The notes beneath the pieces are model-generated. The model saw only the letters and a list, made by a program, of their open reading frames with translations. It ran no database searches and had not been told where the DNA came from. Below, piece after piece: positions 25,578 through 32,867 of a stretch of 64,000 bases of DNA. Every line of letters begins with the position of its first letter. Position 1 is the first letter of the stretch. Position numbers and translations under genes: made by a program. The stretch is taken from the NCBI RefSeq assembly GCF_900107535.1, contig NZ_FNRA01000003.1:484515-548514 (forward strand). Reading direction: 5' to 3'. This DNA is from Pedobacter hartonius (lineage in GTDB: Bacteria; Bacteroidota; Bacteroidia; Sphingobacteriales; Sphingobacteriaceae).

Positions 25578-26045
25578 TCAATCTTTTGATTTCGATAGCT
25601 CTACCTTGTCTCGTTCACTTTGCAATAATCGTTCGTAAAGCAGTTTGTTTGCCTCATAAAGTGATTTCAGTTCATCAACAGTTTCAAGCAACTTATCCAG
25701 AGGATTGAAAGTACATTCATAATAAGAACCGGAATTAGAATGCCCGGAGTTAATTTGCCCTGCACCTTGATTTGAACCTTCATAATTGTGCTGAATATTA
25801 TAAATAGCAGCTTGTTCGTCAAAATTTCTGATTGCGTCTTCAGGAACTTTTAAAAATGTTGCTATTTCAGCCAAAACCTCTTCTTCTATCTTTTCTTTCG
25901 ACTCCAAAAGTGAAACCTTTTTTTGGCTCCATTCCTCGCCCAGGCCGTAAGCAAGGGCTTGTTGATTATAACCTAACATTTCGCGGAAACGGCGCACATT
26001 TTTACCTTCATGTATCATAGTTTTGATGTTTTTAGTTGTGTCCAT
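25578..26045 (-). CDS. XRE-family regulator with C-terminal coiled coil
   Basis: A 155-residue protein. Residues ~12-70 are an XRE helix-turn-helix (NVRRFREMLGYNQQALAYGL, KKVSLLESKEKIEEEVLAEI). A low-complexity Asn/Gly/Ser linker follows (YEGSNQGAGQINSGHSNSGS), then a coiled coil (LLETVDELKSLYEANKLLYE). A second possible start is the Met at residue 11. It is divergent from the RadC-type gene at 26237. The pair looks like the edge of an accessory element. Confidence 0.8.
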   Translation of the reverse strand: MDTTKNIKTMIHEGKNVRRFREMLGYNQQALAYGLGEEWSQKKVSLLESKEKIEEEVLAEIATFLKVPEDAIRNFDEQAAIYNIQHNYEGSNQGAGQINSGHSNSGSYYECTFNPLDKLLETVDELKSLYEANKLLYERLLQSERDKVELSKSKD

Positions 26046-26236
26046 ATTGATTCAATTAAGTTTCCAAATGTAACACAATTACCTAATATGAGAAATAAAA
26101 TAAATATAATATTAACATATAATCGTTTAAATTATTTTAAACTCTTAAATATTCCTTTTTATAGATGAAATAGTCAGTTCAAGAATGGTTTAGAAATGGT
26201 AAAACTAGTCACTTTGAGGAAATAAATTAAATCAAA

Positions 26237-26848
26237 ATGAAGCAGAAGATAGAATTACTACACAGCGAAAGACCAATATTACAAAGCGACCGGCAAATGC
26301 CTTTACTTTCAAAAGGTAAATCATCCGGAATAAATGATCATGTATTTATGCATCCGTCAAGCCATCAAAGAAAAATGAAATCAATCGCCTCTCCATTGTC
26401 AAAAATACCTCAGATTACATTAAGCTACCGCCCAAGAGTAAAGGCTTCAGATCGGGTTACGGTTCACGGTTCTGAAGACGTATACAAAATACTGAAGAAA
26501 AACTGGGACCCAAATACGATAGAATTACAGGAGCAGTTCAAAATTTTACTGCTGAATGGATGTTCTCAGGTCATTGGACTGGCGGATATCTCTTCAGGCG
26601 GGATTTCAAGCACTATTGCCGATTCAAAGCTCATTTTTGCAACTGCACTGAAAGCAGGCACCTTCGGAATAGTAATGGCACATAACCATCCCAGTGGCAA
26701 ACTTGTAGCCTCCGAGGAGGATATCAGACTTACTAAAAAAATACAGGATGGTGCTCATTTACTGGATATATACCTGTATGATCATATTATAATGACCAAA
26801 CGAGGTTATCTTTCTATGGCGGACAAAGGTTTAATGAAGAGTGGCTGA
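26237..26848 (+). CDS. RadC-like JAB/MPN-domain protein
   Basis: A 203-residue protein. The first ~75 residues are basic and unstructured. Residues ~75-200 are the RadC/JAB domain: QFKILLLNGCSQVIGLADIS, GTFGIVMAHNHPSGKLVASE and LLDIYLYDHIIMTKRGYLSM. The metal-binding HxHPSG...S..(D/E)D signature is complete. The N-terminal helix-hairpin-helix of housekeeping RadC is missing, as is usual for copies carried by mobile elements in Bacteroidota. The biochemical role is unproven; a metallopeptidase-like activity is expected from the fold. Confidence 0.85.
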   Translation: MKQKIELLHSERPILQSDRQMPLLSKGKSSGINDHVFMHPSSHQRKMKSIASPLSKIPQITLSYRPRVKASDRVTVHGSEDVYKILKKNWDPNTIELQEQFKILLLNGCSQVIGLADISSGGISSTIADSKLIFATALKAGTFGIVMAHNHPSGKLVASEEDIRLTKKIQDGAHLLDIYLYDHIIMTKRGYLSMADKGLMKSG

Positions 26849-26851
26849 AAT

Positions 26852-26879
26852 CCCGGAAGCATCTGTTTACGCTCCCGGG
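26852..26879. terminator. Hairpin between convergent genes
   Basis: CCCGGAAGC at 26852-26860 and GCTCCCGGG at 26871-26879 form a 9-bp stem with one mismatch between the RadC-like stop and the end of the minus-strand DUF6266 gene. No T run. Confidence 0.4.
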
Positions 26880-26886
26880 AGGTTAA

Positions 26887-27519
26887 TTAAGACAATGCAA
26901 TTATTACGTTGTGCACATAACTACTGTTCGATACATCGTCATTAGTGCATGACTTTACAAAAACCCAGCAATGCAAAGCGTCGTTGTATTCAAATGGCAC
27001 CATTTCGAACTTTACTTTTAGATCTGAACGCTGGCCTGCATAGCCAGAATGAATCACTTCATCTTTAGTTTCGTTGTAAATCAGTAGATAAATTTGATCA
27101 GCTGAGTCAGCAAATTGCGGGTCGGGGACATAAATTTCCCATTCTAATTCGCCTGTTCCTGTGGGTTCAAGCCTTAACAACGGGCGTAATACATGATCCC
27201 TGCAACCTGAGCTTACCGCTACCGTTGGATAATAAAGACTGACATCTTCCACCATGCTGCCGACAATTGCATATTTTAAAATAATAGCGGTAAGCATGTT
27301 TAAACAGGTGTACGGTTTCTTTTTTGAACCTTGTGTAAACCCAATTTGTGCCGCCTCTTTTATTTTAGACGCAAATGAAGTTGCCAGCCCAAATTTAGCC
27401 CTGTGCAGGGCCTGCACCTCAGTTGGGTCTTTCAGCAAAGGCTTTCTTATTCTTTTTTTTCCTAACGGAAAACCAATCAAAGACCATCCATATGCCTTCT
27501 TTTTATTTTTTCTTTTCAT
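26887..27519 (-). CDS. DUF6266-family protein (copy A, divergent)
   Basis: A 210-residue protein of the DUF6266 family, recognised by the shared pattern with the copies at 29028 and 30470: an N-terminal basic RKPLLKDPTEVQALHRAKFG, a SKIKEAAQIGFTQ segment, then a beta-rich half with LLRLEPTGTGELEWEIY and HCWVFVKS. It is the most divergent copy, with a Lys-rich start in place of the usual N-terminal GxFxGKIGxV motif. Start at 27519 (MKRKNKKK) chosen; an upstream frame to 27612 overlaps the lipoprotein gene. Family function unknown. Confidence 0.65.
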   Translation of the reverse strand: MKRKNKKKAYGWSLIGFPLGKKRIRKPLLKDPTEVQALHRAKFGLATSFASKIKEAAQIGFTQGSKKKPYTCLNMLTAIILKYAIVGSMVEDVSLYYPTVAVSSGCRDHVLRPLLRLEPTGTGELEWEIYVPDPQFADSADQIYLLIYNETKDEVIHSGYAGQRSDLKVKFEMVPFEYNDALHCWVFVKSCTNDDVSNSSYVHNVIIALS

Positions 27520-27530
27520 GTTCTTAAAAT

Positions 27531-28040
27531 CTAATAATTGAATTTTTCTGTTATTTTCCGATAGGTAAACCAGCACAGGACAGCCAACATCGCCACACCT
27601 GTCAACATCCATTTCCAGGACGGTAAACTTCGTTTGCTTTTTAGGTGCTCATCTGAAATTTGCTTTTTCTTTTCAGACACCCGGCTTTCTGCTTTTCCTT
27701 TGTCCTGCTGCTCAATGTTGTACATTCCAGCTGCCAACGTTGCCTTTTTGATATTACCTTCAACCAGGATCTTCTCTGCTTCGCCGCTGAATCCCGCTCC
27801 AGGGGAAAAAGTAAAATTGCCTTTAGGCCAGATTTGAATGGCATAGTTCCGGGAGCCGGTATCCTGATAAAAAGCAACGCCCTCAGACTTACTCAACCAA
27901 TCTTTCTGTTGTATAACCTTCAGCTCTTTCTCTGTTGATGACAGCTGATGTGAATTCTCAATAGCTGTACTGGTATTTTTAAATAAGCTGCATCCGCTAG
28001 ATAAGATTACCAGTGGCAATCCATACAGAGAGGTTCTCAT
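27531..28040 (-). CDS. Lipoprotein with C-terminal membrane segment (unimolecular-spanin-like)
   Basis: A 169-residue protein. Lipobox LSSGC with the modified cysteine at residue 17 directs the N-terminus to a membrane as a lipoprotein. The periplasmic body is beta-rich then Lys/Glu-rich and helical (EQQDKGKAESRVSEKKKQIS). A single membrane helix lies near residues 142-160 (WKWMLTGVAMLAVLCWFTY) with a basic tail. An outer-membrane lipoprotein anchor plus a C-terminal inner-membrane helix is the architecture of phage unimolecular spanins. The ATG overlaps the stop of the CHAP gene (ATGA), so they are coupled. The spanin reading is inference. Confidence 0.6.
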   Translation of the reverse strand: MRTSLYGLPLVILSSGCSLFKNTSTAIENSHQLSSTEKELKVIQQKDWLSKSEGVAFYQDTGSRNYAIQIWPKGNFTFSPGAGFSGEAEKILVEGNIKKATLAAGMYNIEQQDKGKAESRVSEKKKQISDEHLKSKRSLPSWKWMLTGVAMLAVLCWFTYRKITEKFNY

Positions 28041-28612
28041 GGTACTCTCCTTTCCGGACTTACCCAATCTGAAATCCTGTAAATGGTTTTTAAATGCCTT
28101 ACCCTGCGGTACACCCCATCTCCGTTCCTGCCGCCGTCCAAATTGGTGTTGGCTTCAATGCTGTAACACCACTGGTCATTTAATCTCTCAATAATACCCA
28201 CATGAGCTATCCGTTTCAGGTCTGGAAAATAAATTCCGATAATATTCGCTGGCAACGCATACCTGGAAAGCCGGGATGAGGGGAAAAGATCCGGAGACCA
28301 GCCGGAACGGGGTCTGGCAAAGCCCTCCTGTGCAAACAGCCAACTGATAAAGGCGCTACAGTAAGGCTGGCCTTTTTTCAGGTTTACAACAGACAGATAG
28401 GCCTCTACCCTTTTACCGTCATTCTTACCGGTTTTTTCTCGTATTCCAATTTCTGCGATGGCGAGGTCTACCAACCTTATACGGCAGCTCTGTTCTCTAA
28501 CTACTACATGAATCGCAGTCTTGTTTTGTACTAACAGATGGCACTTAAGCACACCAAAGCCGCCAATAAAAGAAGAGCAAAGGATGCCCAGTAAAAGACG
28601 AGTTGTTGCCAT
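28037..28612 (-). CDS. CHAP-type peptidoglycan hydrolase (endolysin-like)
   Basis: A 191-residue protein with an N-terminal hydrophobic signal or signal-arrest segment (LLLGILCSSFIGGFGVL). The catalytic domain shows AIAEIGIREKTGKNDGKRVE, Cys85 in GQPYCSAFISWLF, His137 in RIAHVGIIE and Glu153 in YSIEANT, the expected CHAP/NlpC-like Cys-His-polar set. It should cut peptidoglycan amide bonds in the periplasm. Its first 82 bases overlap the end of the membrane-protein gene at 28531, and its last 4 overlap the lipoprotein gene. Confidence 0.75.
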   Translation of the reverse strand: MATTRLLLGILCSSFIGGFGVLKCHLLVQNKTAIHVVVREQSCRIRLVDLAIAEIGIREKTGKNDGKRVEAYLSVVNLKKGQPYCSAFISWLFAQEGFARPRSGWSPDLFPSSRLSRYALPANIIGIYFPDLKRIAHVGIIERLNDQWCYSIEANTNLDGGRNGDGVYRRVRHLKTIYRISDWVSPERRVP

Positions 28613-28950
28613 AACATTAAAGATTTAAACTGTGAAACCATGGACGATAAAGAGGGAAGGCCCGCAAAAAGCCAATACTGCTGCAACAGCCACCAGCATA
28701 AACCGGCAATCATTAAGAAACAGATCAGACTGAGCATGATCAGCAGCCAGATGCTCTGGTCTACCATACCTGCAGTTTCATCCATCATATGTAACCAGCC
28801 AGGTGCAAGAAACCAGACCAATAACAGCAGTATTAAAATAATTGCCGGCTGCCATTGAATAAATTTCAGACCACGGCGAATGGGCACGGAGGGTACTTTC
28901 GGCAAATTCCTGATCCGATCAGGAATCACCCTTTTTGATAAAATTGTCAT
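28531..28950 (-). CDS. Small three-helix membrane protein, holin-like by context
   Basis: A 139-residue protein with a basic N-terminal segment (SKRVIPDRIRNLPK) and about three hydrophobic helices: IILILLLLVWFLAPGWL, SIWLLIMLSLICFLMIAGLC and VFYWASFALLLLAALVCL. No recognised family. It overlaps the CHAP hydrolase gene by 82 bases and heads the operon of hydrolase, spanin-like lipoprotein and DUF6266 gene. Size, topology and overlap fit a holin; it may equally be an unrelated membrane partner. Confidence 0.55.
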   Translation of the reverse strand: MTILSKRVIPDRIRNLPKVPSVPIRRGLKFIQWQPAIILILLLLVWFLAPGWLHMMDETAGMVDQSIWLLIMLSLICFLMIAGLCWWLLQQYWLFAGLPSLSSMVSQFKSLMLWQQLVFYWASFALLLLAALVCLSAIC

Positions 28951-28989
28951 ATAGTAATATTTTAAAAGATTTAAACAGATTGATTAATT

Positions 28990-29017
28990 ACCCGGCGGGC
29001 GATGTGCTCCGCCGGGT
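28990..29017 (-). terminator. GC-rich hairpin after a DUF6266 gene
   Basis: ACCCGGCGG at 28990-28998 and CCGCCGGGT at 29009-29017 form a perfect 9-bp stem, 11 bases past the minus-strand DUF6266 stop and 40 bases ahead of the holin-like gene. In the minus direction it is followed by AATTAAT, so termination may be partial. Confidence 0.55.
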
Positions 29018-29027
29018 GTTTTGGGTT

Positions 29028-29687
29028 TTAAGGCAGTAATTTATTCTGCCCCAAATTGTCAGTATAGGATACTGACTTACCATCTTCTGAAACAAAAAAC
29101 AGATAGCCCTGAATAGTGTCACCAGTAAAAATCCGGGGGAACTCTACCGAATAAGTGAGATCACTTCTTCTTGCAGCACCTGAATAAAGGATATATTTTT
29201 TCCTGGTGATGCTGTAGAACACAAAATGGGCAAGGTCCGTTGGCAGTGTATTTCCGTAAGCACGGTCTATATTTAGCCAGCTAACTTTAAACGTGGCATC
29301 TGCCTGAGAAACAACAGTTGTTGTGATGCCAGTACTAATGTTGCTTATTGGGTTAGGATCGCTAAAGATGACCTTGGTATAATCCAATGCATAATCAGGA
29401 TACATACCCGTAACGGCATTGTCCAGGTGGTACTTCACTGCGGCGTTCATTTTCGTTTGGTTTGTGGATTCATTCTGAAAACCAATTGAAATTACTTTAG
29501 ATAAACCACGAAAAAATTTGGTCACCAGTCCAAAGCGTAAACGCTGATCAAGCTGATTAAGTGACGCCAGCTTTGTGGATTTTCTGGGAGTACTTTTTCC
29601 CACATTAACATCTTTCCATCTGGAAAGAACTACTTCGCCGATTTTTCCGTTGAAATTTCCGACGATTCCGGGCTTTACAATTGCCAT
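29028..29687 (-). CDS. DUF6266-family protein (copy B)
   Basis: A 219-residue protein with the full DUF6266 N-terminus: MAIVKPGIVGNFNGKIGEVV, LSRWKDVNVGKSTPRKSTKL and NQLDQRLRFGLVTKFFRGLS. A beta-rich C-terminal half follows (VSQADATFKVSWLNIDRAYG, YSVEFPRIFTGDTIQGYLFF). No signal peptide or membrane segment. The family is restricted largely to Bacteroidota and has no known function. A hairpin lies between it and the holin-like gene downstream. Confidence 0.8.
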   Translation of the reverse strand: MAIVKPGIVGNFNGKIGEVVLSRWKDVNVGKSTPRKSTKLASLNQLDQRLRFGLVTKFFRGLSKVISIGFQNESTNQTKMNAAVKYHLDNAVTGMYPDYALDYTKVIFSDPNPISNISTGITTTVVSQADATFKVSWLNIDRAYGNTLPTDLAHFVFYSITRKKYILYSGAARRSDLTYSVEFPRIFTGDTIQGYLFFVSEDGKSVSYTDNLGQNKLLP

Positions 29688-29806
29688 AACTTTAAAATTT
29701 AAATTGTTAAAAAATTGATTAATTCAAGTCTTTTCTACCGGTAGTACTGGACTTGTTAAACGAATGTAATACACTAAATAACAATTACATAACAGATTGA
29801 GCCAAA

Positions 29807-29853
29807 TGTCTAAACGTGTCCAAACGTGTCTATCGTTTGTCCAGCAAATGGAC
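29807..29853. repeat. Helically phased TGTC repeats plus a palindrome
   Basis: TGTC occurs at 29807, 29817, 29827 and 29838, that is every 10-11 bases on one face of the helix; two of the units are the exact direct repeat AAACGTGTC (29812-29820 and 29822-29830). The last unit is also half of a palindrome TGTCCA/TGGACA (29838-29853). The block is 120-154 bases upstream of DUF6266 copy B and 84 bases beyond the HTH gene stop. It looks like a multi-site protein-binding region. Confidence 0.5.
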
Positions 29854-29936
29854 ATATACGGCCAAAATTCAGTGCAAAAGTCGGCCGATAATCACCGGTT
29901 CCGGGAAAATTACAAATCGTAGCATGAAGCAAAATA

Positions 29937-30260
29937 TTAGTTGCACCCGCAGCCTTTGTGTTTTGCAAAGCCATTGCTGACAATGTATTCACGCAGGGCA
30001 TTTTCTTCAAAATAATCCCTACCGCCAATAGTGGTTGGGATGATCTTGCCAGATTGTATCCATCTTCTGAATGTTTTGGTAGAAAAGCAGTACCTACTGG
30101 CCGCCTCCTGTATGGACAGAAACCTGGGCGGATGCAATCCCCCCGGTGATGGGATGGTTTGAAGGTTAGAAGTATTAACAGTTAGCTGATTAAGCAATTC
30201 TGCGACAGTTGTTAACAATTGAATAAGGGATTCAATTTTTTCCAATATTTTTCTAAGCAT
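29937..30260 (-). CDS. Helix-turn-helix protein, excisionase/MerR-like
   Basis: A 107-residue protein. Its first ~45 residues are helical (LRKILEKIESLIQLLTTVAE). Residues ~48-95 are a winged helix of the excisionase/HTH_17 type: LSIQEAASRYCFSTKTFRRW, IQSGKIIPTTIGGRDYFEEN and ALREYIVSN. The C-terminus is Cys-containing (HKGCGCN). Proteins like this are typical of Bacteroidota integrative elements, where they act in excision or as repressors. The phased repeats at 29807-29853 are candidate binding sites. Confidence 0.8.
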   Translation of the reverse strand: MLRKILEKIESLIQLLTTVAELLNQLTVNTSNLQTIPSPGGLHPPRFLSIQEAASRYCFSTKTFRRWIQSGKIIPTTIGGRDYFEENALREYIVSNGFAKHKGCGCN

Positions 30261-30469
30261 TGTACAGAGACATTAACCTGTTATATCCCAATCGCCTGCG
30301 CCGTTCACACATTTAATATACCATTAAACCTCTACTTAAAGAAAAATATTTTCAATAATATCAGAAATAATACAATCATAATATCGATAAACAATAATAT
30401 TAATACAAATATTGTTTAATATTTAAGTAAAATGGTATTAATCTCTAAATTTTGATATGTAACTGAAAG

Positions 30470-31105
30470 TTACCACATCACCTGCCCCGTATAGGTACAG
30501 TTTGAAATACTTTGGTGGTCAGCAGAAATAAAATTCACATATGTTTCTATCCTGACAGTCTCATTGAACCTGGGCAACACTAGCTTTTCTACTCCTTCAT
30601 TCCTCCTGGCTCCGTTAATTTGAAAGTAGGCATCTCTCTTTTCAGGTATGTAGGCCATTACCATGACACCGTCATTCCATTTTATTCCCCGGGCAGCAAA
30701 ATCTTTATTCCAGTAAAATTCCAATCCAGTTTCTATGATTCTCACACCTATCTCCGGATCTACCATCATATTGCCCCTGCTGAATTCAACCTTGCTGAAA
30801 TCGATCTGCTGATCCGGATATACACCTTTAACTGCATTGAATCTGTTAACCGATGTAGCCTTGTTATAAGGACTTAAGAGCGTATTTCTGGTTTCCACAT
30901 CGAATCCAATTCGTATAAATTCCTTAACCGGCCTCAATAAGGCGGTAACAAGAGATGTCCGCTGTCTGCCCACCATCTGTTTATCAGTAGGCTCATTTAA
31001 ATTAACTCCAATCAAACGTTTAACCAGTTGTCCTTTTAAATCATAAATAACTGTGTTTCCTATTTTTCCCCGAAAGCCTTCGGTACCCTTTTTAGCTCTT
31101 GCCAT
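30470..31105 (-). CDS. DUF6266-family protein (copy C)
   Basis: A 211-residue protein beginning MARAKKGTEGFRGKIGNTVI, then YDLKGQLVKRLIGVNLNEPT, DKQMVGRQRTSLVTALLRPV and EFIRIGFDVETRN, with the same order of motifs as copy B. The C-terminal half is beta-rich (EFYWNKDFAARGIKWNDGVM, then VRIETYVNFIS). The three copies on this strand share little identity beyond the N-terminal pattern, which suggests old duplication or independent acquisition. Function unknown. Confidence 0.75.
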   Translation of the reverse strand: MARAKKGTEGFRGKIGNTVIYDLKGQLVKRLIGVNLNEPTDKQMVGRQRTSLVTALLRPVKEFIRIGFDVETRNTLLSPYNKATSVNRFNAVKGVYPDQQIDFSKVEFSRGNMMVDPEIGVRIIETGLEFYWNKDFAARGIKWNDGVMVMAYIPEKRDAYFQINGARRNEGVEKLVLPRFNETVRIETYVNFISADHQSISNCTYTGQVMW

Positions 31106-31357
31106 GATCTTGAATTTTAAATTAACTATATCTTTTAATTTAAGAATTGGACACAGGCCGGCTTTGGTTGTTACACAAATTGTGGTTTACGCTGGTCCGG
31201 TTCTGGTTCGTTTTTAATAGGGTGTTGATGGGGGGTTGGTTCGGGTAAATGCCGAAGCAATACCCCTTTGACACCCCCGGAACACGCCCGAAACAAGGCA
31301 GCAATCCAAAGCACAACCTAAGCTGTCCTATACTGTAAATAAATTGGCAAAGGAGAG

Positions 31358-31627
31358 CTAAGTAATGTTGGATATTCGTCCCGGATAGCAATAAACAAGC
31401 TCCCGGTCCCCTTCCGGCACATTTCTAAGATCTGCAGAGATGAGAAAGTCAATACTTACCTTAAAGTAAATGGAAATCAGCTTCAGGATATCCAGCGGAG
31501 GTTCAGACTTTCCATCCTCATACTTGGCATACCGCCCGCGGCTAATAATCAGTCCGTTAGCCACATGCTGCTGGGAGCATTTTTTCTGCGCCCTCAAATA
31601 CCGTAAATTTTCTGACAGGATAGACAT
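31358..31627 (-). CDS. Truncated XRE repressor of a mutagenesis cassette
   Basis: An 89-residue protein. Residues 1-70 are an intact XRE helix-turn-helix (MSILSENLRYLRAQKKCSQQ, GRYAKYEDGKSEPPLDILKL, FKVSIDFLISADLRNV). Proteins with this start that I recall next to dinB in Pedobacter carry a C-terminal S24 (LexA-like) peptidase of about 150 residues; here the frame ends after EGDRELVYCYPGRISN, and no S24 remnant is visible downstream in 31140-31357. It can still bind DNA but could not self-cleave. Divergent from dinB at 31709. Confidence 0.75.
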   Translation of the reverse strand: MSILSENLRYLRAQKKCSQQHVANGLIISRGRYAKYEDGKSEPPLDILKLISIYFKVSIDFLISADLRNVPEGDRELVYCYPGRISNIT

Positions 31628-31708
31628 TGCTAATATTTATAGCATCAAAAATATACATAAATACTAAATATAATAGCAATTTTGTCAAATAAAATATAAT
31701 TTGATACT

Positions 31709-32866
31709 ATGGAGAGGGCGATTGTACATATGGACCTGGATACGTTTTTCGTATCCTGTGAGAGGCTAACTAATTCACAATTAACAGGTGTACCGCTAAT
31801 CATTGGTGGTGGCGACCGCGGCGTAGTGGCCTCATGCTCCTATGAGGCAAGGTATTTTGGTGTGAGATCGGCAATGCCCATCAAGATGGCCATGATGCTT
31901 TGCCCGCAGGCAAAAGTAATCAAGGGAGATATGGAACTGTATTCAAAATTATCCCATGATGTGACTAAAGTAATCGAGGAAAAGGCCCCGGTGATGGAAA
32001 AAGCGAGTATTGATGAGTTTTATCTGGACATCTCCGGGATGGACAAATTTTATGGGGCCTATTCATGGACAAATGAGCTATCACAGTCTGTCACCAAAGA
32101 AACAGGCTTGCCCATCAGCTTTGCGCTGTCAGTAAACAAAACCGTATCTAAAATTGCTACCGGGGAGGGCAAGCCTAACGGGAACCTGCAAATCCCTGAA
32201 CTCATGGTCCGTGAGTTTCTCAACCCGCTCTCTATCCGCAAGATCCCCATGCTGGGCGATGTAACCTTTAACCTGCTGTCCCGCATCGGGATCAGGAACA
32301 TCCGGACGCTTTCTGAAATGCCTGCGGATGTGCTGCAGCAGATGATCGGAAAAAATGGGCTGGAGCTATGGAAAAAGGCCAATGGGATAGACAATAATCC
32401 CGTAGAACCCTACAGGGAACGGAAATCTATATCAAAGGAGCACACTTTTGATCAGGATACGATAGATATCCCCAGGCTGAAATCGCTGATGTTAGGGATG
32501 GTAGAAAAGCTGGCTTTCCAGCTGCGCTCCGAGCAATGGCTTACCTCTACGATAACTGTAAAAATAAGATATGCAAACTTTGATACTGAAACCAGGCAAT
32601 GCAGGGTGCCTTACACATCGGCAGATCATGCACTTAGCAGAGTGGTCATGGACTTGTTCCGGAATCTCTATAAACGGCGGATGCGCCTGCGGTTAGTGGG
32701 CATTCAGCTGAGCGGGCTGGTCCGGGGAACGTATCAGATCAACATATTTGAAGACACCGTAGAGATGATGGCCTTGTATCAGGCAATGGACAAAATGAAA
32801 GTCAGGTTTGGTGCCGATGCCGTTGTGCGTTGCGCTGGTCTGGATACCAAACCTAAATCGAAATAG
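31709..32866 (+). CDS. dinB: Y-family DNA polymerase IV
   Basis: A 385-residue translesion polymerase. Catalytic acids are Asp9 in VHMDLDTFFVSCE and Asp102-Glu103 in ASIDEFYLD. CSYEARYFGVRSAMPIKMA is the finger region; LSIRKIPMLGDVTFNLLSRI marks the helix-hairpin-helix thumb; the little finger follows (SKEHTFDQDTIDIPRLKSL). It synthesises past DNA damage with low fidelity. The next gene, a DnaE-type polymerase, starts 2 bases after its stop; the divergent XRE gene is the probable repressor. Confidence 0.92.
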   Translation: MERAIVHMDLDTFFVSCERLTNSQLTGVPLIIGGGDRGVVASCSYEARYFGVRSAMPIKMAMMLCPQAKVIKGDMELYSKLSHDVTKVIEEKAPVMEKASIDEFYLDISGMDKFYGAYSWTNELSQSVTKETGLPISFALSVNKTVSKIATGEGKPNGNLQIPELMVREFLNPLSIRKIPMLGDVTFNLLSRIGIRNIRTLSEMPADVLQQMIGKNGLELWKKANGIDNNPVEPYRERKSISKEHTFDQDTIDIPRLKSLMLGMVEKLAFQLRSEQWLTSTITVKIRYANFDTETRQCRVPYTSADHALSRVVMDLFRNLYKRRMRLRLVGIQLSGLVRGTYQINIFEDTVEMMALYQAMDKMKVRFGADAVVRCAGLDTKPKSK

Positions 32867-32867
32867 C

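Noticed and set aside
31140..31391. 83-residue open frame on the minus strand
   Set aside because: The composition is unlike protein, it overlaps the end of the XRE gene, and it has no S24-like or other motif. Treated as non-coding.
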